From CAMTWZ01 sp041749075 (GTDB lineage Bacteria; Bacteroidota; Rhodothermia; Balneolales; HLUCCA01), in the NCBI GenBank assembly GCA_041749075.1, contig JBGTBY010000038.1, positions 1 through 64,000 of the forward strand: a stretch of DNA of 64,000 nt, read 5' to 3'. Every line of letters starts with the position of its first letter. Positions within the stretch are counted from its first letter, which is position 1. Under the pieces are notes generated by a model that saw only the letters and a list, made by a program, of their open reading frames with translations, was not told the origin of the DNA and searched no databases. The translations under genes and the position numbers were made by a program. Below, in pieces: positions 9,352 through 17,870 of this stretch.

Positions 9352-9960
9352 ATGATACGCTACACGGAACTCGACGATCATCAATTGGTCCGCCATTACC
9401 GAAAGAACGGAGATGAGGGTGCGTTCCGTGAATTGCTCGGCCGCCATCAAGCCAAAATTTATTCCTACATCTACTCCATGGTAGGCAACCAGGATATGGC
9501 GAATGACATCTTCCAAGAGACCTTCACGAAGGTCATTACACGCATGGACGATACCTACGATGAACAAGGCAAGTGGATCGCATGGGTGATGCGCATAGCA
9601 CATAATTCTACAATTGATGTACTAAGAAAACAAAAGCGATTTGTCGACGTTACTTCGAAAGATGAAGACGATGTGGACTTTTACGAGCGTCTAACCGACG
9701 ACTCTGCGACTGGAGCCCAGGAGCATTTGGAGTTGGATGAAGACAAAGCCCGTTTGATGCGTCACATCCAACGATTACCTGCAGAACAGAGGGAAGTTGT
9801 TATGCTTCGTCATTATTATGAGTTATCGTTCAAGGAAATCTCGGAAATGACCAACGTGTCGATTAACACGGCACTCGGTCGAATGAGATACGCCTTGATC
9901 AATTTGAGAAAACTTTTTGAGCAGGAAGAATTGAATGAAGCAAAAGCTACACAACGCTGA
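9352..9960 (+). CDS. ECF-type RNA polymerase sigma factor
   Basis: A 202-residue sigma-70 family protein with only regions 2 and 4, as in extracytoplasmic-function sigma factors. Region 2 covers about 10-95 (FRELLGRHQAKIYSYIY, then DIFQETFTKVI and WVMRIAHNSTIDVLRKQKR). Region 4 covers about 135-190 (LPAEQREVVMLRHYYELSF, SINTALGRMRYALINLRK). Its 3' end overlaps the next gene by 26 bases, which suggests co-translation with a probable anti-sigma factor. The inverted repeat just upstream could be involved in its control. Confidence 0.93.
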   Translation: MIRYTELDDHQLVRHYRKNGDEGAFRELLGRHQAKIYSYIYSMVGNQDMANDIFQETFTKVITRMDDTYDEQGKWIAWVMRIAHNSTIDVLRKQKRFVDVTSKDEDDVDFYERLTDDSATGAQEHLELDEDKARLMRHIQRLPAEQREVVMLRHYYELSFKEISEMTNVSINTALGRMRYALINLRKLFEQEELNEAKATQR

Positions 9961-10510
9961 AGAGCTTACTGTAAAATATGCGCTGAATGAACTGGATCCA
10001 GACGAGTCGAAGCTGCTGGATCGGGCCGTTAAAGAGGATCAAGACTTGCTGATTGAGGCTGAAAGTCAGCGCAGGACATGGCAACGTGTTTCGGCGCTAC
10101 CCCTCATTCAGCCGCCTGCCGGTTTGATAGAAGACACCATCCGATTGGCTGTGGCGGGCAGAGTCCCGAAGCAAAGCCGCATCTTTTCGATGACACCCGC
10201 ATGGCGATGGGCAGCGGCAGCTAGCATTTTGGCCGTGGTATCCTTGCCATTGCTGAATGTGATGTCAGATACACCTGTTGAAACCGTGGGTGTGGAACAA
10301 ACGATTCCCGCTCCTTCGACAGATGACGCTCCGTGGGTTGACCGCCAAGATGTGCTTCGTCTGCAAAATCAAGCGAATACCGCTAGCGCATCCAAAACCT
10401 TGCCGGATTCAACGACTCAGCTTCGCCCGATCGATCCGAATTCGCCTGGTTCGGCATCCCGACCTGTGAAGACCCTGCAACAGACCGGAGCGAAAAGCGA
10501 TCCGAAATAA
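9935..10510 (+). CDS. Probable membrane anti-sigma factor
   Basis: A 191-residue protein with an N-terminal soluble domain of about 75 residues (HNAEELTVKYALNELD, an anti-sigma-like zinc-less fold by position), one hydrophobic segment at about 90-108 (RWAAAASILAVVSLPLLNV) and a long low-complexity polar tail rich in Pro, Ser, Thr and Gln. It lacks cysteines, so it is not a ZAS-type redox sensor. The role is inferred from its 26-base overlap with the ECF sigma gene and its membrane layout; the sequence itself is poorly conserved. Confidence 0.65.
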   Translation: MKQKLHNAEELTVKYALNELDPDESKLLDRAVKEDQDLLIEAESQRRTWQRVSALPLIQPPAGLIEDTIRLAVAGRVPKQSRIFSMTPAWRWAAAASILAVVSLPLLNVMSDTPVETVGVEQTIPAPSTDDAPWVDRQDVLRLQNQANTASASKTLPDSTTQLRPIDPNSPGSASRPVKTLQQTGAKSDPK

Positions 10511-10546
10511 GCATGGCTTTTTGGTGTATATTGTCCACCCAAGGCT

Positions 10547-11368
10547 ATGGGAAAAGTAATTTCAATTGCAAATCAGAAGGGTGGAGTGGGCAAAACCACG
10601 ACATCCATCAACTTGGCGGCCAGCTTGGCCGCTATCGAACATCCTACGTTGCTGATCGACATCGACCCACAAAGCAACTCCACCAGCGGCTTGGGAATCG
10701 AAGCCCACACGGTATCCAATTCGATCTATGAAGTTTTGGTTGGTGGCGTGGATGTCAAAGACGCCATCCGTTCCAGTGAACTTCCCTTTCTCGATCTGAT
10801 TCCGGCGCATATCAATCTGGTTGGTGCCGAAATCGAGATGGTGGAACGTCAAGGCAGAGAGAAAATCTTGCGTCGGGCGTTGGAGGTCTATCGAGATAAA
10901 TATGATTTCATCATCATCGACTGTCCGCCATCCCTTGGCCTGCTCACGATCAATGCCTTGACCGCATCCGATTCCGTCCTCATTCCGGTACAGTGTGAAT
11001 ATTTTGCACTCGAAGGCCTGGGACAATTACTCAATACGATCAAAATTGTACGCCAGCATTTGAATCCAGAGCTCGAGATCGAAGGCGTTGCACTCACCAT
11101 GTATGACACCCGTACGCGTCTATCGAACCAGGTGGCAGAAGAAGTCCGTCGTTATTTCGGAGACAAGGTGTTCAACACAGTTGTATCACGAAATGTGAGA
11201 TTGGCCGAAGCCCCGAGTTTCGGAAAACCAGTTTTGTTGTATGATTCGGTGAGTATCGGTTCTCGTCATTACATCGCATTGGCCAAAGAGTTGATTTCTC
11301 GCAATCGGTCGATGTATGAAAACAGTTCCGTCTTTTCCCAACCGGCAGCCAACGACGACGAATCATGA
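10547..11368 (+). CDS. parA: Chromosome partitioning ATPase ParA
   Basis: A 273-residue Walker-type ATPase that moves or positions ParB-parS complexes during chromosome segregation. It has the deviant Walker A motif KGGVGKTTT at 11-19, the switch DIDPQSN, and the Walker B region FIIIDCPPSLGL. It overlaps parB by four bases (ATGA). The order parA-parB-DUF5683 is typical of Bacteroidota chromosomes, so this is the chromosomal system and not a plasmid one. Confidence 0.95.
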   Translation: MGKVISIANQKGGVGKTTTSINLAASLAAIEHPTLLIDIDPQSNSTSGLGIEAHTVSNSIYEVLVGGVDVKDAIRSSELPFLDLIPAHINLVGAEIEMVERQGREKILRRALEVYRDKYDFIIIDCPPSLGLLTINALTASDSVLIPVQCEYFALEGLGQLLNTIKIVRQHLNPELEIEGVALTMYDTRTRLSNQVAEEVRRYFGDKVFNTVVSRNVRLAEAPSFGKPVLLYDSVSIGSRHYIALAKELISRNRSMYENSSVFSQPAANDDES

Positions 11369-12276
11369 GCAAGAATGTGCTTGGTCGCGGCCTCGGCGCT
11401 TACTTCGGCGACGTGAGAGCCGAACCGACACCGGCCGCTGATCCGGAGAAATTGCTTGGATTGGCGCCACAAGAGCGGGTGAATGTGGTGATGATGATTC
11501 CAGTTCGGAACATTCGTCCCAACCCCCATCAGCCTAGAAAAGATTTCGATGAGATCCGCTTGCAGGAATTGGCCGATTCGATCCGAATGCATGGCCTTAT
11601 CCAGCCTATCACCGTTCGCTATTTGGGCGAAGAACGATATGAGCTGATTTCGGGTGAACGCCGCTTGCGGGCCACAAAAATGGCTGGGATCGATGCCATT
11701 CCAGGCTACATCCGCGAAGCGAACGACGAAGAAAGCCTGACCTTCGCGATCATCGAGAATGTGCAGCGTGAGCAGCTTAATGCGATTGAAGTGGCCATGG
11801 GCTATCAACGATTGATCGATGAATGCGACCTGACTCAAGAGGATGTCGGATTACGCGTGGGCAAAAACCGCACGACGGTCACCAATTTCCTACGACTTCT
11901 GCAATTGCCACCGCTGATTCAATCGGCGCTCAAGATGGGTCGCATCACGACGGGTCACGCACGGGCGTTGATCACCATCGAGAACGAACGTGTTCAGGAA
12001 CAGTTGCTGGATCGCATCATCGAACAGGATTTGTCGGTTCGCCAGGTGGAAGATGCGGTTCGTGGTTTGGCGAATAAGAAATCGGGCAAAAACAAGCCAC
12101 TCAGCAAGAAAGAACAGAAAGACATCGAGCTGATGCAAGTGGCGAACACCCTTCGGCAGAAATTGAGCACGAAAGTGTCGATCCGAAAAAAACAACAAGG
12201 CGGCGAAATCAGGATCGAATACTACTCCAACGAGGATCTCGACCGCCTGATCAGCCTGTTTGAACGTCCCTCGTAG
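11365..12276 (+). CDS. parB: Chromosome partitioning protein ParB
   Basis: A 303-residue parS-binding CTPase. The N-terminal ParB/Srx domain includes NPHQPRKDFDE, the GERRLRA nucleotide-binding box and ENVQREQLNAIE. The central helix-turn-helix is near LTQEDVGLRVGKNRTTVTNF. The C-terminal dimerisation part ends near EDLDRLISLFE. The start overlaps parA. I saw no obvious parS-like 16-base palindrome nearby by eye. Confidence 0.95.
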   Translation: MSKNVLGRGLGAYFGDVRAEPTPAADPEKLLGLAPQERVNVVMMIPVRNIRPNPHQPRKDFDEIRLQELADSIRMHGLIQPITVRYLGEERYELISGERRLRATKMAGIDAIPGYIREANDEESLTFAIIENVQREQLNAIEVAMGYQRLIDECDLTQEDVGLRVGKNRTTVTNFLRLLQLPPLIQSALKMGRITTGHARALITIENERVQEQLLDRIIEQDLSVRQVEDAVRGLANKKSGKNKPLSKKEQKDIELMQVANTLRQKLSTKVSIRKKQQGGEIRIEYYSNEDLDRLISLFERPS

Positions 12277-12787
12277 CATTTGGCTTCTGCTGTTGCTGGG
12301 ATGCGGTTTCGCGATCCCGCTTCAAGCTCAAATCCGCGACACAGTCCCGGAACCGCGCTCTGTGATGCGCAAATCATTGATCCTTCCTGGATGGGGACAA
12401 GTGGTGAACGAGCATAAATGGAAAGTGCCTGTTATTTATGCCACATTAGGCGGACTCGTTGCCTACACCATTTATTCACACAATCGATATGAAGGCTACC
12501 GTGCGGCCTATTACAACAACAATCCGGCCAATACGGATCAACGGTTCGGTCCGACGCCAAGTTGGGTCACATCCGATCCGTCACTATATCGCGAAAACCG
12601 GGACCTGTTTCGAAATCGGCGCGATCTCGGCTATGTGTATGTGGGTCTGGCTTGGGGTTTCAATGCGCTGGATGCCTATATTTTCGCCCATCTGAAAGAT
12701 TTCGATGTCAGCGACGACGTTTCGATGCGGGTTGGAGTTGGCTTCGATCCCGTTCCTTCGCTTCGATTCACCATCCCCATCCATTAA
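12260..12787 (+). CDS. DUF5683 domain protein
   Basis: About 175 residues with an N-terminal signal sequence (SIWLLLLLGCGFAIP, cleavage near LQAQ) followed by the conserved start of DUF5683 (KSLILPGWGQ) and two more hydrophobic stretches (VIYATLGGLVAYTIY and YVYVGLAWGFNALDAYI). The function is unknown; the gene commonly sits after parB in Bacteroidota. The only start that retains the signal sequence is TTG 12260, which overlaps parB by 17 bases. Confidence 0.8.
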   Translation: MNVPRSIWLLLLLGCGFAIPLQAQIRDTVPEPRSVMRKSLILPGWGQVVNEHKWKVPVIYATLGGLVAYTIYSHNRYEGYRAAYYNNNPANTDQRFGPTPSWVTSDPSLYRENRDLFRNRRDLGYVYVGLAWGFNALDAYIFAHLKDFDVSDDVSMRVGVGFDPVPSLRFTIPIH

Positions 12788-12798
12788 TCCAATACGTC

Positions 12799-13485
12799 AT
12801 GAACGCTTTTGTAGACCAACTCAAATACGACGATTCCCGTGAACGCGACCTCTGGAGCGTATTCAAAATCATGGGCGAATTTGTGGAAGGATTCGATCGG
12901 ATGGGTCGGGCAGGACCCTGCGTGTCCATTTTCGGTTCGGCCCGTCTCAGAGAAGACAATCCCTATTATCAGCAGGCGGTTCGTTTGTCGGAAATGATTA
13001 CGGATCTAGGATTTGGGGTGATCACGGGAGGTGGCCCGGGCATCATGGAAGCTGGAAACCGGGGAGCCCGCAACCGCAAAGGAAAATCAGTGGGATTGTG
13101 CATCAATCTTCCGTTTGAAGAGCAAGCGAATCCATATGTCGATCGCAAGTACATGATGGTATTCGACTACTTTTTCGCTCGGAAGGTGATGTTCATCAAA
13201 TATGCGCAATCGTTCGTGGTGTTCCCCGGCGGTTTCGGAACATTGGATGAATTGTTCGAGTCGCTCACGCTTATCCAGACTAAGAAAATCAATCGGTTCC
13301 CGGTGATCTTGATTGGAACCGAGTTCTGGGGTGGACTCATCGACTGGATCAAAGACACATTGGTGAAAAATGGAACCATTTCACCCGGCGATATGGATTT
13401 GTTCCATGTCACCGACGACATGGATGAAGCAGTGAACATCATCACCAGATTCTATAGCGATCGCGCCATCCAGCCTAATTTTTGA
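12799..13485 (+). CDS. LOG family protein (TIGR00730-like)
   Basis: A 228-residue Rossmann-fold protein with the family motifs GGGPGIMEAGNRGA and FPGGFGTLDELFE, which form the nucleotide-monophosphate site. Related enzymes are cytokinin riboside phosphoribohydrolases or nucleotide 5'-monophosphate nucleosidases; the substrate here is not known. ATG 12799 is preferred over the longer upstream frame because that frame lies inside the DUF5683 gene and the alignable sequence begins near residue 10. Confidence 0.88.
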   Translation: MNAFVDQLKYDDSRERDLWSVFKIMGEFVEGFDRMGRAGPCVSIFGSARLREDNPYYQQAVRLSEMITDLGFGVITGGGPGIMEAGNRGARNRKGKSVGLCINLPFEEQANPYVDRKYMMVFDYFFARKVMFIKYAQSFVVFPGGFGTLDELFESLTLIQTKKINRFPVILIGTEFWGGLIDWIKDTLVKNGTISPGDMDLFHVTDDMDEAVNIITRFYSDRAIQPNF

Positions 13486-13489
13486 TGAC

Positions 13490-13519
13490 TTGTCAGAAAG
13501 CGGGAAACCTTTATCTTCC
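13490..13519 (+). promoter_or_regulatory. Predicted Bacteroidota-type promoter for the TPR gene
   Basis: TTG at 13490-13492, a 19-base spacer, then TATCTTCC at 13512-13519. This fits the -33 TTG and -7 TAnnTTTG pattern, with two mismatches in the last bases. It overlaps the end of the LOG gene and would give a leader of about 95 bases. Confidence 0.4.
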
Positions 13520-13619
13520 CCTAGTTCGCATCATCATGTTAGCCCGCTCATCATATGAACGGGGTGGCACGGGTCGTTACCCTACCATGAAACACTCTAC
13601 CAAACTCGCTTTCAGACCT

Positions 13620-14612
13620 ATGAAACGCTTTCTCACTTTTTCCGGAATACTGACAACCTTGATGTTGCTCGTATTCTCCACAACCGTTACTGCGCAGACT
13701 TACGAGGATGCCGTGAACGCGTACAACCAAGGCGATGAACTCGCCCGAGGTGGAAAACACAAAGATGCCATCGCCGCTTTCGAGCGCGTGATCAATATCT
13801 CAGGTCGTCTAGGCGATGGCCAGGGCGATGAAATCAAGAAAAAAGCCCAAGATTACATTCCACAGCTTCATTTCGCCTATGCGGTTGGTTTGGCACGTGA
13901 TGGAAAAATGATAGACGCAGCCAAAGCGTTTGAAACCACCATCGCCGAGTCGAAGAAATACAATAATTCCAACTTCGCTCAGCGTGCACAGCAAGGTTTG
14001 CTTCAAGCCTATTACACGGCAGGAAACCAATCGCTTCAGGCGAAGAACTACGAATCCGCTCTGGAATTGTACGACAAAGCCATTGCTGTTCAACCTGCTT
14101 TTGCCCAAGCGTATTACAACAAAGGATTGGCGTTGAGGAATTTGGATCGTGCGGATGAAGCCTTGGAGCAGTTCGACCGTGCCATCCAGTTGGCCCAATC
14201 GTCGCGGAACAATCAGATTTTGGAAGCGGCCACCAATGCCGCTCGAAACCAATTGCTGGTTTCCGCCGCTGCTATGAAAGAAACCAAAAAATACCAAGAG
14301 TCGATTGCTTACCTGAACCAAGCGCTTCAATACAAAGAAGACGATGCTGAATTGCATTACCGCTTGGCTGAAGTGTACAATCTCCAAGCTCAGTTCGACA
14401 GCGCCATCATTAGTGCGAACAGAGCATTGGCCTTAGAGAAAGGTGGACCGGTCGACCGTGCCCGCATCTGGTTTGAGTTGGCCAACGCTCATAAATACAA
14501 AAATAATGTGTCAGCTGCATGCGAGGCGTACAAAAACGCATCCTATGGAGACTTTCGCGCCAATGCTGAGCATTCGATGACACACGAGTTGAAATGCAAC
14601 ACATCGCGTTGA
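13620..14612 (+). CDS. Exported tetratricopeptide repeat protein
   Basis: About 330 residues. A clear signal peptide (MKRFLTFSGILTTLMLLVF, cleavage near VTAQ) is followed by about six TPR-like helix pairs from residue 27 to the end, for example ALELYDKAIAVQPAFAQAYY and ADEALEQFDRAIQLAQ. TPR proteins act as binding scaffolds; the partner is unknown. Two upstream ATGs in frame (13482, 13587) would put extra sequence before the signal peptide, so 13620 is chosen. A strong terminator follows. Confidence 0.85.
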   Translation: MKRFLTFSGILTTLMLLVFSTTVTAQTYEDAVNAYNQGDELARGGKHKDAIAAFERVINISGRLGDGQGDEIKKKAQDYIPQLHFAYAVGLARDGKMIDAAKAFETTIAESKKYNNSNFAQRAQQGLLQAYYTAGNQSLQAKNYESALELYDKAIAVQPAFAQAYYNKGLALRNLDRADEALEQFDRAIQLAQSSRNNQILEAATNAARNQLLVSAAAMKETKKYQESIAYLNQALQYKEDDAELHYRLAEVYNLQAQFDSAIISANRALALEKGGPVDRARIWFELANAHKYKNNVSAACEAYKNASYGDFRANAEHSMTHELKCNTSR

Positions 14613-14634
14613 TCTTGCGACTCGATTGAACCTC

Positions 14635-14668
14635 AAAAAGCCATCCGTCTCAGACGGATGGCTTTTTT
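14635..14668. terminator. Intrinsic terminator, bidirectional
   Basis: A near-perfect hairpin with arms AAAAAGCCATCCGTCT and AGACGGATGGCTTTTT, with T-runs on both strands. It ends the TPR transcript just before the transketolase promoter. Confidence 0.92.
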
Positions 14669-14676
14669 TATGTTCG

Positions 14677-14684
14677 TATCTTTG
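14677..14684 (+). promoter_or_regulatory. Predicted -7 element for transketolase
   Basis: TATCTTTG matches the Bacteroidota -7 consensus TAnnTTTG exactly and lies 38 bases before the transketolase start, right after a terminator. A TTG at the expected -33 distance is missing; only the T-run of the terminator is there, so the call rests on one element. Confidence 0.4.
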
Positions 14685-14722
14685 CCGTAGACCGTAGCCC
14701 GATAACCTTCAATAACCTGAAT

Positions 14723-16684
14723 ATGTCCCGCACCCTGGAACAACGTTGTGTCGATACCATCCGAACCTTAAGCATGGATGGCGTCCAGAAAGCCAATTCC
14801 GGACATCCTGGAATGCCGATGGGCATGGCCGATGCCGCCTTTGTCTTGTGGACCGAATTCCTTCGACATAGCCCGTCCAATCCAAAATGGGTGAACCGGG
14901 ACCGTTTTGTATTATCGGCCGGACATGGCTCGATGTTGCTGTATTCGCTGTTGCATTTGACTGGATATGATCTTCCGCTTGATGAGCTCAAGAATTTCAG
15001 GCAATGGGGAAGTAAAACGCCCGGCCACCCCGAGCATGGTCTCACCCCCGGCGTAGAAACCACCACAGGCCCATTGGGACAAGGTTTCGCGAATGGCGTG
15101 GGCATGGCGATCGCCGCGAAACACATGGGGGCCAAATCCATCATCGATCATCATGTGTATGCCATTGTCTCTGACGGAGATCTGATGGAAGGCGTGTCTC
15201 AGGAAGCCGCATCATTGGCCGGGCATCTCGGCCTAGGCAACCTCATCTACCTATACGACGACAATAAGATCACGATCGACGGCTCCACTGACTTAGCCTT
15301 CACCGAAGACGTCATGAAACGGTTCGAGGCCTATGGCTGGCATACCCGCACTATCGATGGACATGACCGCGACGCCGTTCGTCATGCCATCGCAGAAGCG
15401 CAGTTGGTCTCCGATAAACCAAGCATCATTGCTTGTCGCACACATATCGGATTCGGAAGTCCGAACAAGCAAGGATCGGAAGAATCGCATGGATCGCCAT
15501 TGGGTGAAGAGGAAATCCGCCTGACGAAACAAGGTTTTGGATGGGATCCGGAAGCCAAATTCTTTATTCCAGATGATGTGTTGGCGTTTTTTCGCGAAGC
15601 GGTAGACAAAGGCAAGGCCTTGGAAGCCGACTGGGCCGCATCCCTATCCAAAGCTTCATCCGAGGCCCGTGAGTATGTGGAAGCGTGTTTCAACCGGAAA
15701 GCGATTGATTTCACGAACATACTTCCGACGTATGCGGCGGATGCGAAGGGCATCGCCACACGGAAAGCATCTGGGAATGCGTTGGATGCGGTTGCACCGA
15801 AGATTCCAGGTGTGATAGGGGGAACCGCTGATCTCGGACCAAGCAATCTTACCGCATTCAAAGGGTACAAACCGATTCAGAAAGGTGATTTCAGCGGAAA
15901 TTATGTGCATTTCGGCATTCGTGAGCACGCGATGGGATCCATCATGAATGGGATGTATCTGCACGGATCGACGATTCCTTATGCCGGTACCTTCCTGGTG
16001 TTTTCAGATTATTGCCGCCCGGCCATCCGGATGGCGGCGCTTATGCATGTGCCGGCGATTTATGTGTTCACGCACGACAGTATCGGTCTTGGCGAAGATG
16101 GCCCCACGCATCAACCGATCGAACACCTTGCCGCGCTACGTGCCATCCCGAACAACATGGTGCTTCGTCCGGCCGACGCCAATGAAACCAGCGCAGCCTG
16201 GAACGTCGCTCTTACCCGTACCGGCGGCCCGACCTGCCTGATCCTCACCCGTCAGAATCTACCGACTCTCGCAGAAACCGAGGCCTGCTACGGCAAGGTG
16301 GCCAAAGGCGGGTACGTCCTCGCCGACGCGCCGTCTGGCAAACCCGACGCCATCATCTTGGCTACCGGCTCCGAAATTTCGCTCGGATACGAAGCGTGGA
16401 CCAAACTCACAGCCTCCGGAAAACAAGTGCGCCTCGTGAGTCTGCCATCATGGGAAGCGTTCCGCAAGCAATCAGCCGAGTATCGGGAGTCCGTGCTTCC
16501 GAAATCCGTGACTAACCGTGTGGCGATCGAAGCCGCATCCCCGTTCGGATGGCATGAATGGATCGGTGATGCGGGCACAATTATCGCATTGGATCACTTC
16601 GGTGAATCGGCTCCTTACCAGACGTTGTATGCCAAATTCGGGCTTACAAGTGACGCGGTAATTGAGGCGGTGTCTCGCGCTTGA
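14723..16684 (+). CDS. tkt: Transketolase
   Basis: A thiamine-diphosphate enzyme that moves two-carbon units between sugar phosphates in the pentose phosphate pathway. The 653-residue full-length protein has the ThDP-binding region GDGDLMEGVSQEAASLAGH-type sequence (seen as SDGDLMEGVSQEAAS), GPLGQG, the HIGFGSPNKQGSE loop, and the pyrimidine-domain segment GIREHAMG with DSIGLGEDGPTHQP. The last 41 bases overlap the convergent phosphatase gene. It has its own predicted promoter. Confidence 0.97.
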   Translation: MSRTLEQRCVDTIRTLSMDGVQKANSGHPGMPMGMADAAFVLWTEFLRHSPSNPKWVNRDRFVLSAGHGSMLLYSLLHLTGYDLPLDELKNFRQWGSKTPGHPEHGLTPGVETTTGPLGQGFANGVGMAIAAKHMGAKSIIDHHVYAIVSDGDLMEGVSQEAASLAGHLGLGNLIYLYDDNKITIDGSTDLAFTEDVMKRFEAYGWHTRTIDGHDRDAVRHAIAEAQLVSDKPSIIACRTHIGFGSPNKQGSEESHGSPLGEEEIRLTKQGFGWDPEAKFFIPDDVLAFFREAVDKGKALEADWAASLSKASSEAREYVEACFNRKAIDFTNILPTYAADAKGIATRKASGNALDAVAPKIPGVIGGTADLGPSNLTAFKGYKPIQKGDFSGNYVHFGIREHAMGSIMNGMYLHGSTIPYAGTFLVFSDYCRPAIRMAALMHVPAIYVFTHDSIGLGEDGPTHQPIEHLAALRAIPNNMVLRPADANETSAAWNVALTRTGGPTCLILTRQNLPTLAETEACYGKVAKGGYVLADAPSGKPDAIILATGSEISLGYEAWTKLTASGKQVRLVSLPSWEAFRKQSAEYRESVLPKSVTNRVAIEAASPFGWHEWIGDAGTIIALDHFGESAPYQTLYAKFGLTSDAVIEAVSRA

Positions 16685-17795
16685 TCACGCTGAATGTGAT
16701 ATCATCGGCGGGTTTTTCCTCGCCGATGAATTGCTCCAACGAGTTCTGAACTTTGCGGGCGATGGATTTTGCCTCGAGTTCTCCATACAATTCAATGAGA
16801 TCACGGATTTTGGTATCGCCGTATTCTTCGCCGGCTTCATTTCTCGCCTCGTTCAAGCCATCGGTATAGAAAAACAGCGTGTCTTCCGACTCAAATCGAA
16901 TTTTGGATTCTTTCATAAAAACATCCAATCGCTCGGTTGAGGTCATTCCCAACGCGAAGCCGGTGGTTTTGAGCTCGAGTACGGCGTCTTTGTCTTTTTT
17001 GTAGATCAAAGGCGCGTTATGTCCGGCACGCACCATCAGAAAATGCTCCTCATCTTTCGGGAAGAAGGCCACACAAGCCGTCACAAACGTCTTGTCTTCG
17101 ATACCCGATTTGATGAATTCATTCATCTCCAGGATGAGTTCCTTAGGAGTCGGCTTGGATTTGCGAATCAGCAAATGCACCATAGCCTGCATCCGAAGCA
17201 TATACAAAGCGGCGGAGAGTCCTTTTCCTGACACATCCGCGATGATATAATAAACTCCAGATTCGGTCGGAATCACATCCACATAATCGCCACCGACCTC
17301 ACTGGCCGTATTGGCGAAGGAGACGAATCGATATCCGTTATGCAAGGTGTTGGGGGATGGAAGCAGGCTTAATTGGATATCGCGAGCCAAATCGATTTCC
17401 TTTTTTACATCCAGCTTTTCGAGCAATTCGATGAGCAGGATCATCACCAATCCAGTGAACGCAAGAGGAAAGGCCAAGGTGTGGATCAGTCCTGATTCCG
17501 TGAAATAATGCGTCAGGAACAAGGCGAACGAAGAACCGAAGACCAAGCGCCGCACCGGATTCATCCGGATGCTCAAGGCCGAGATCAATCGCTTGAACTT
17601 GACCAAGACGGCCACAGGTTCGCCGGTTTCCTCATCGAACTCGTTTCCGATAGCCTCCTTGTACAAGGCTTTGAGGCGTTTCGAATCGGCGTGGAACTCC
17701 CGACCCAGGTTTTGGCGGGTCATGCCCGTCGTATATTCCCGATAGATGGAACGCGTCTCGTTCAGGGCGGAATTGGCTTCGTTTTTTAAACTCAT
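16644..17795 (-). CDS. SpoIIE/RsbU-type PP2C serine phosphatase, membrane-anchored
   Basis: A 383-residue protein with about 100 N-terminal residues, two hydrophobic segments (SSFALFLTHYF and HTLAFPLAFTGLVMILLI) and a C-terminal PPM/SpoIIE phosphatase domain from about 135. Metal-binding aspartates are visible in YIIADVSGKGLSAALYM and near the end in ADDITFSVI. Relatives dephosphorylate anti-anti-sigma factors in partner-switching pathways; no such partner is in this window. Its 3' end overlaps that of transketolase by 41 bases, tail to tail. Confidence 0.88.
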   Translation of the reverse strand: MSLKNEANSALNETRSIYREYTTGMTRQNLGREFHADSKRLKALYKEAIGNEFDEETGEPVAVLVKFKRLISALSIRMNPVRRLVFGSSFALFLTHYFTESGLIHTLAFPLAFTGLVMILLIELLEKLDVKKEIDLARDIQLSLLPSPNTLHNGYRFVSFANTASEVGGDYVDVIPTESGVYYIIADVSGKGLSAALYMLRMQAMVHLLIRKSKPTPKELILEMNEFIKSGIEDKTFVTACVAFFPKDEEHFLMVRAGHNAPLIYKKDKDAVLELKTTGFALGMTSTERLDVFMKESKIRFESEDTLFFYTDGLNEARNEAGEEYGDTKIRDLIELYGELEAKSIARKVQNSLEQFIGEEKPADDITFSVIKRETPPQLPRHL

Positions 17796-17870
17796 GTCGG
17801 CTTATTCGGCGTTGGTCGGGGGAATGTTCATCAAGGTGCCTATTTTGTCGCTTCTAAATTAACGCTTCCT

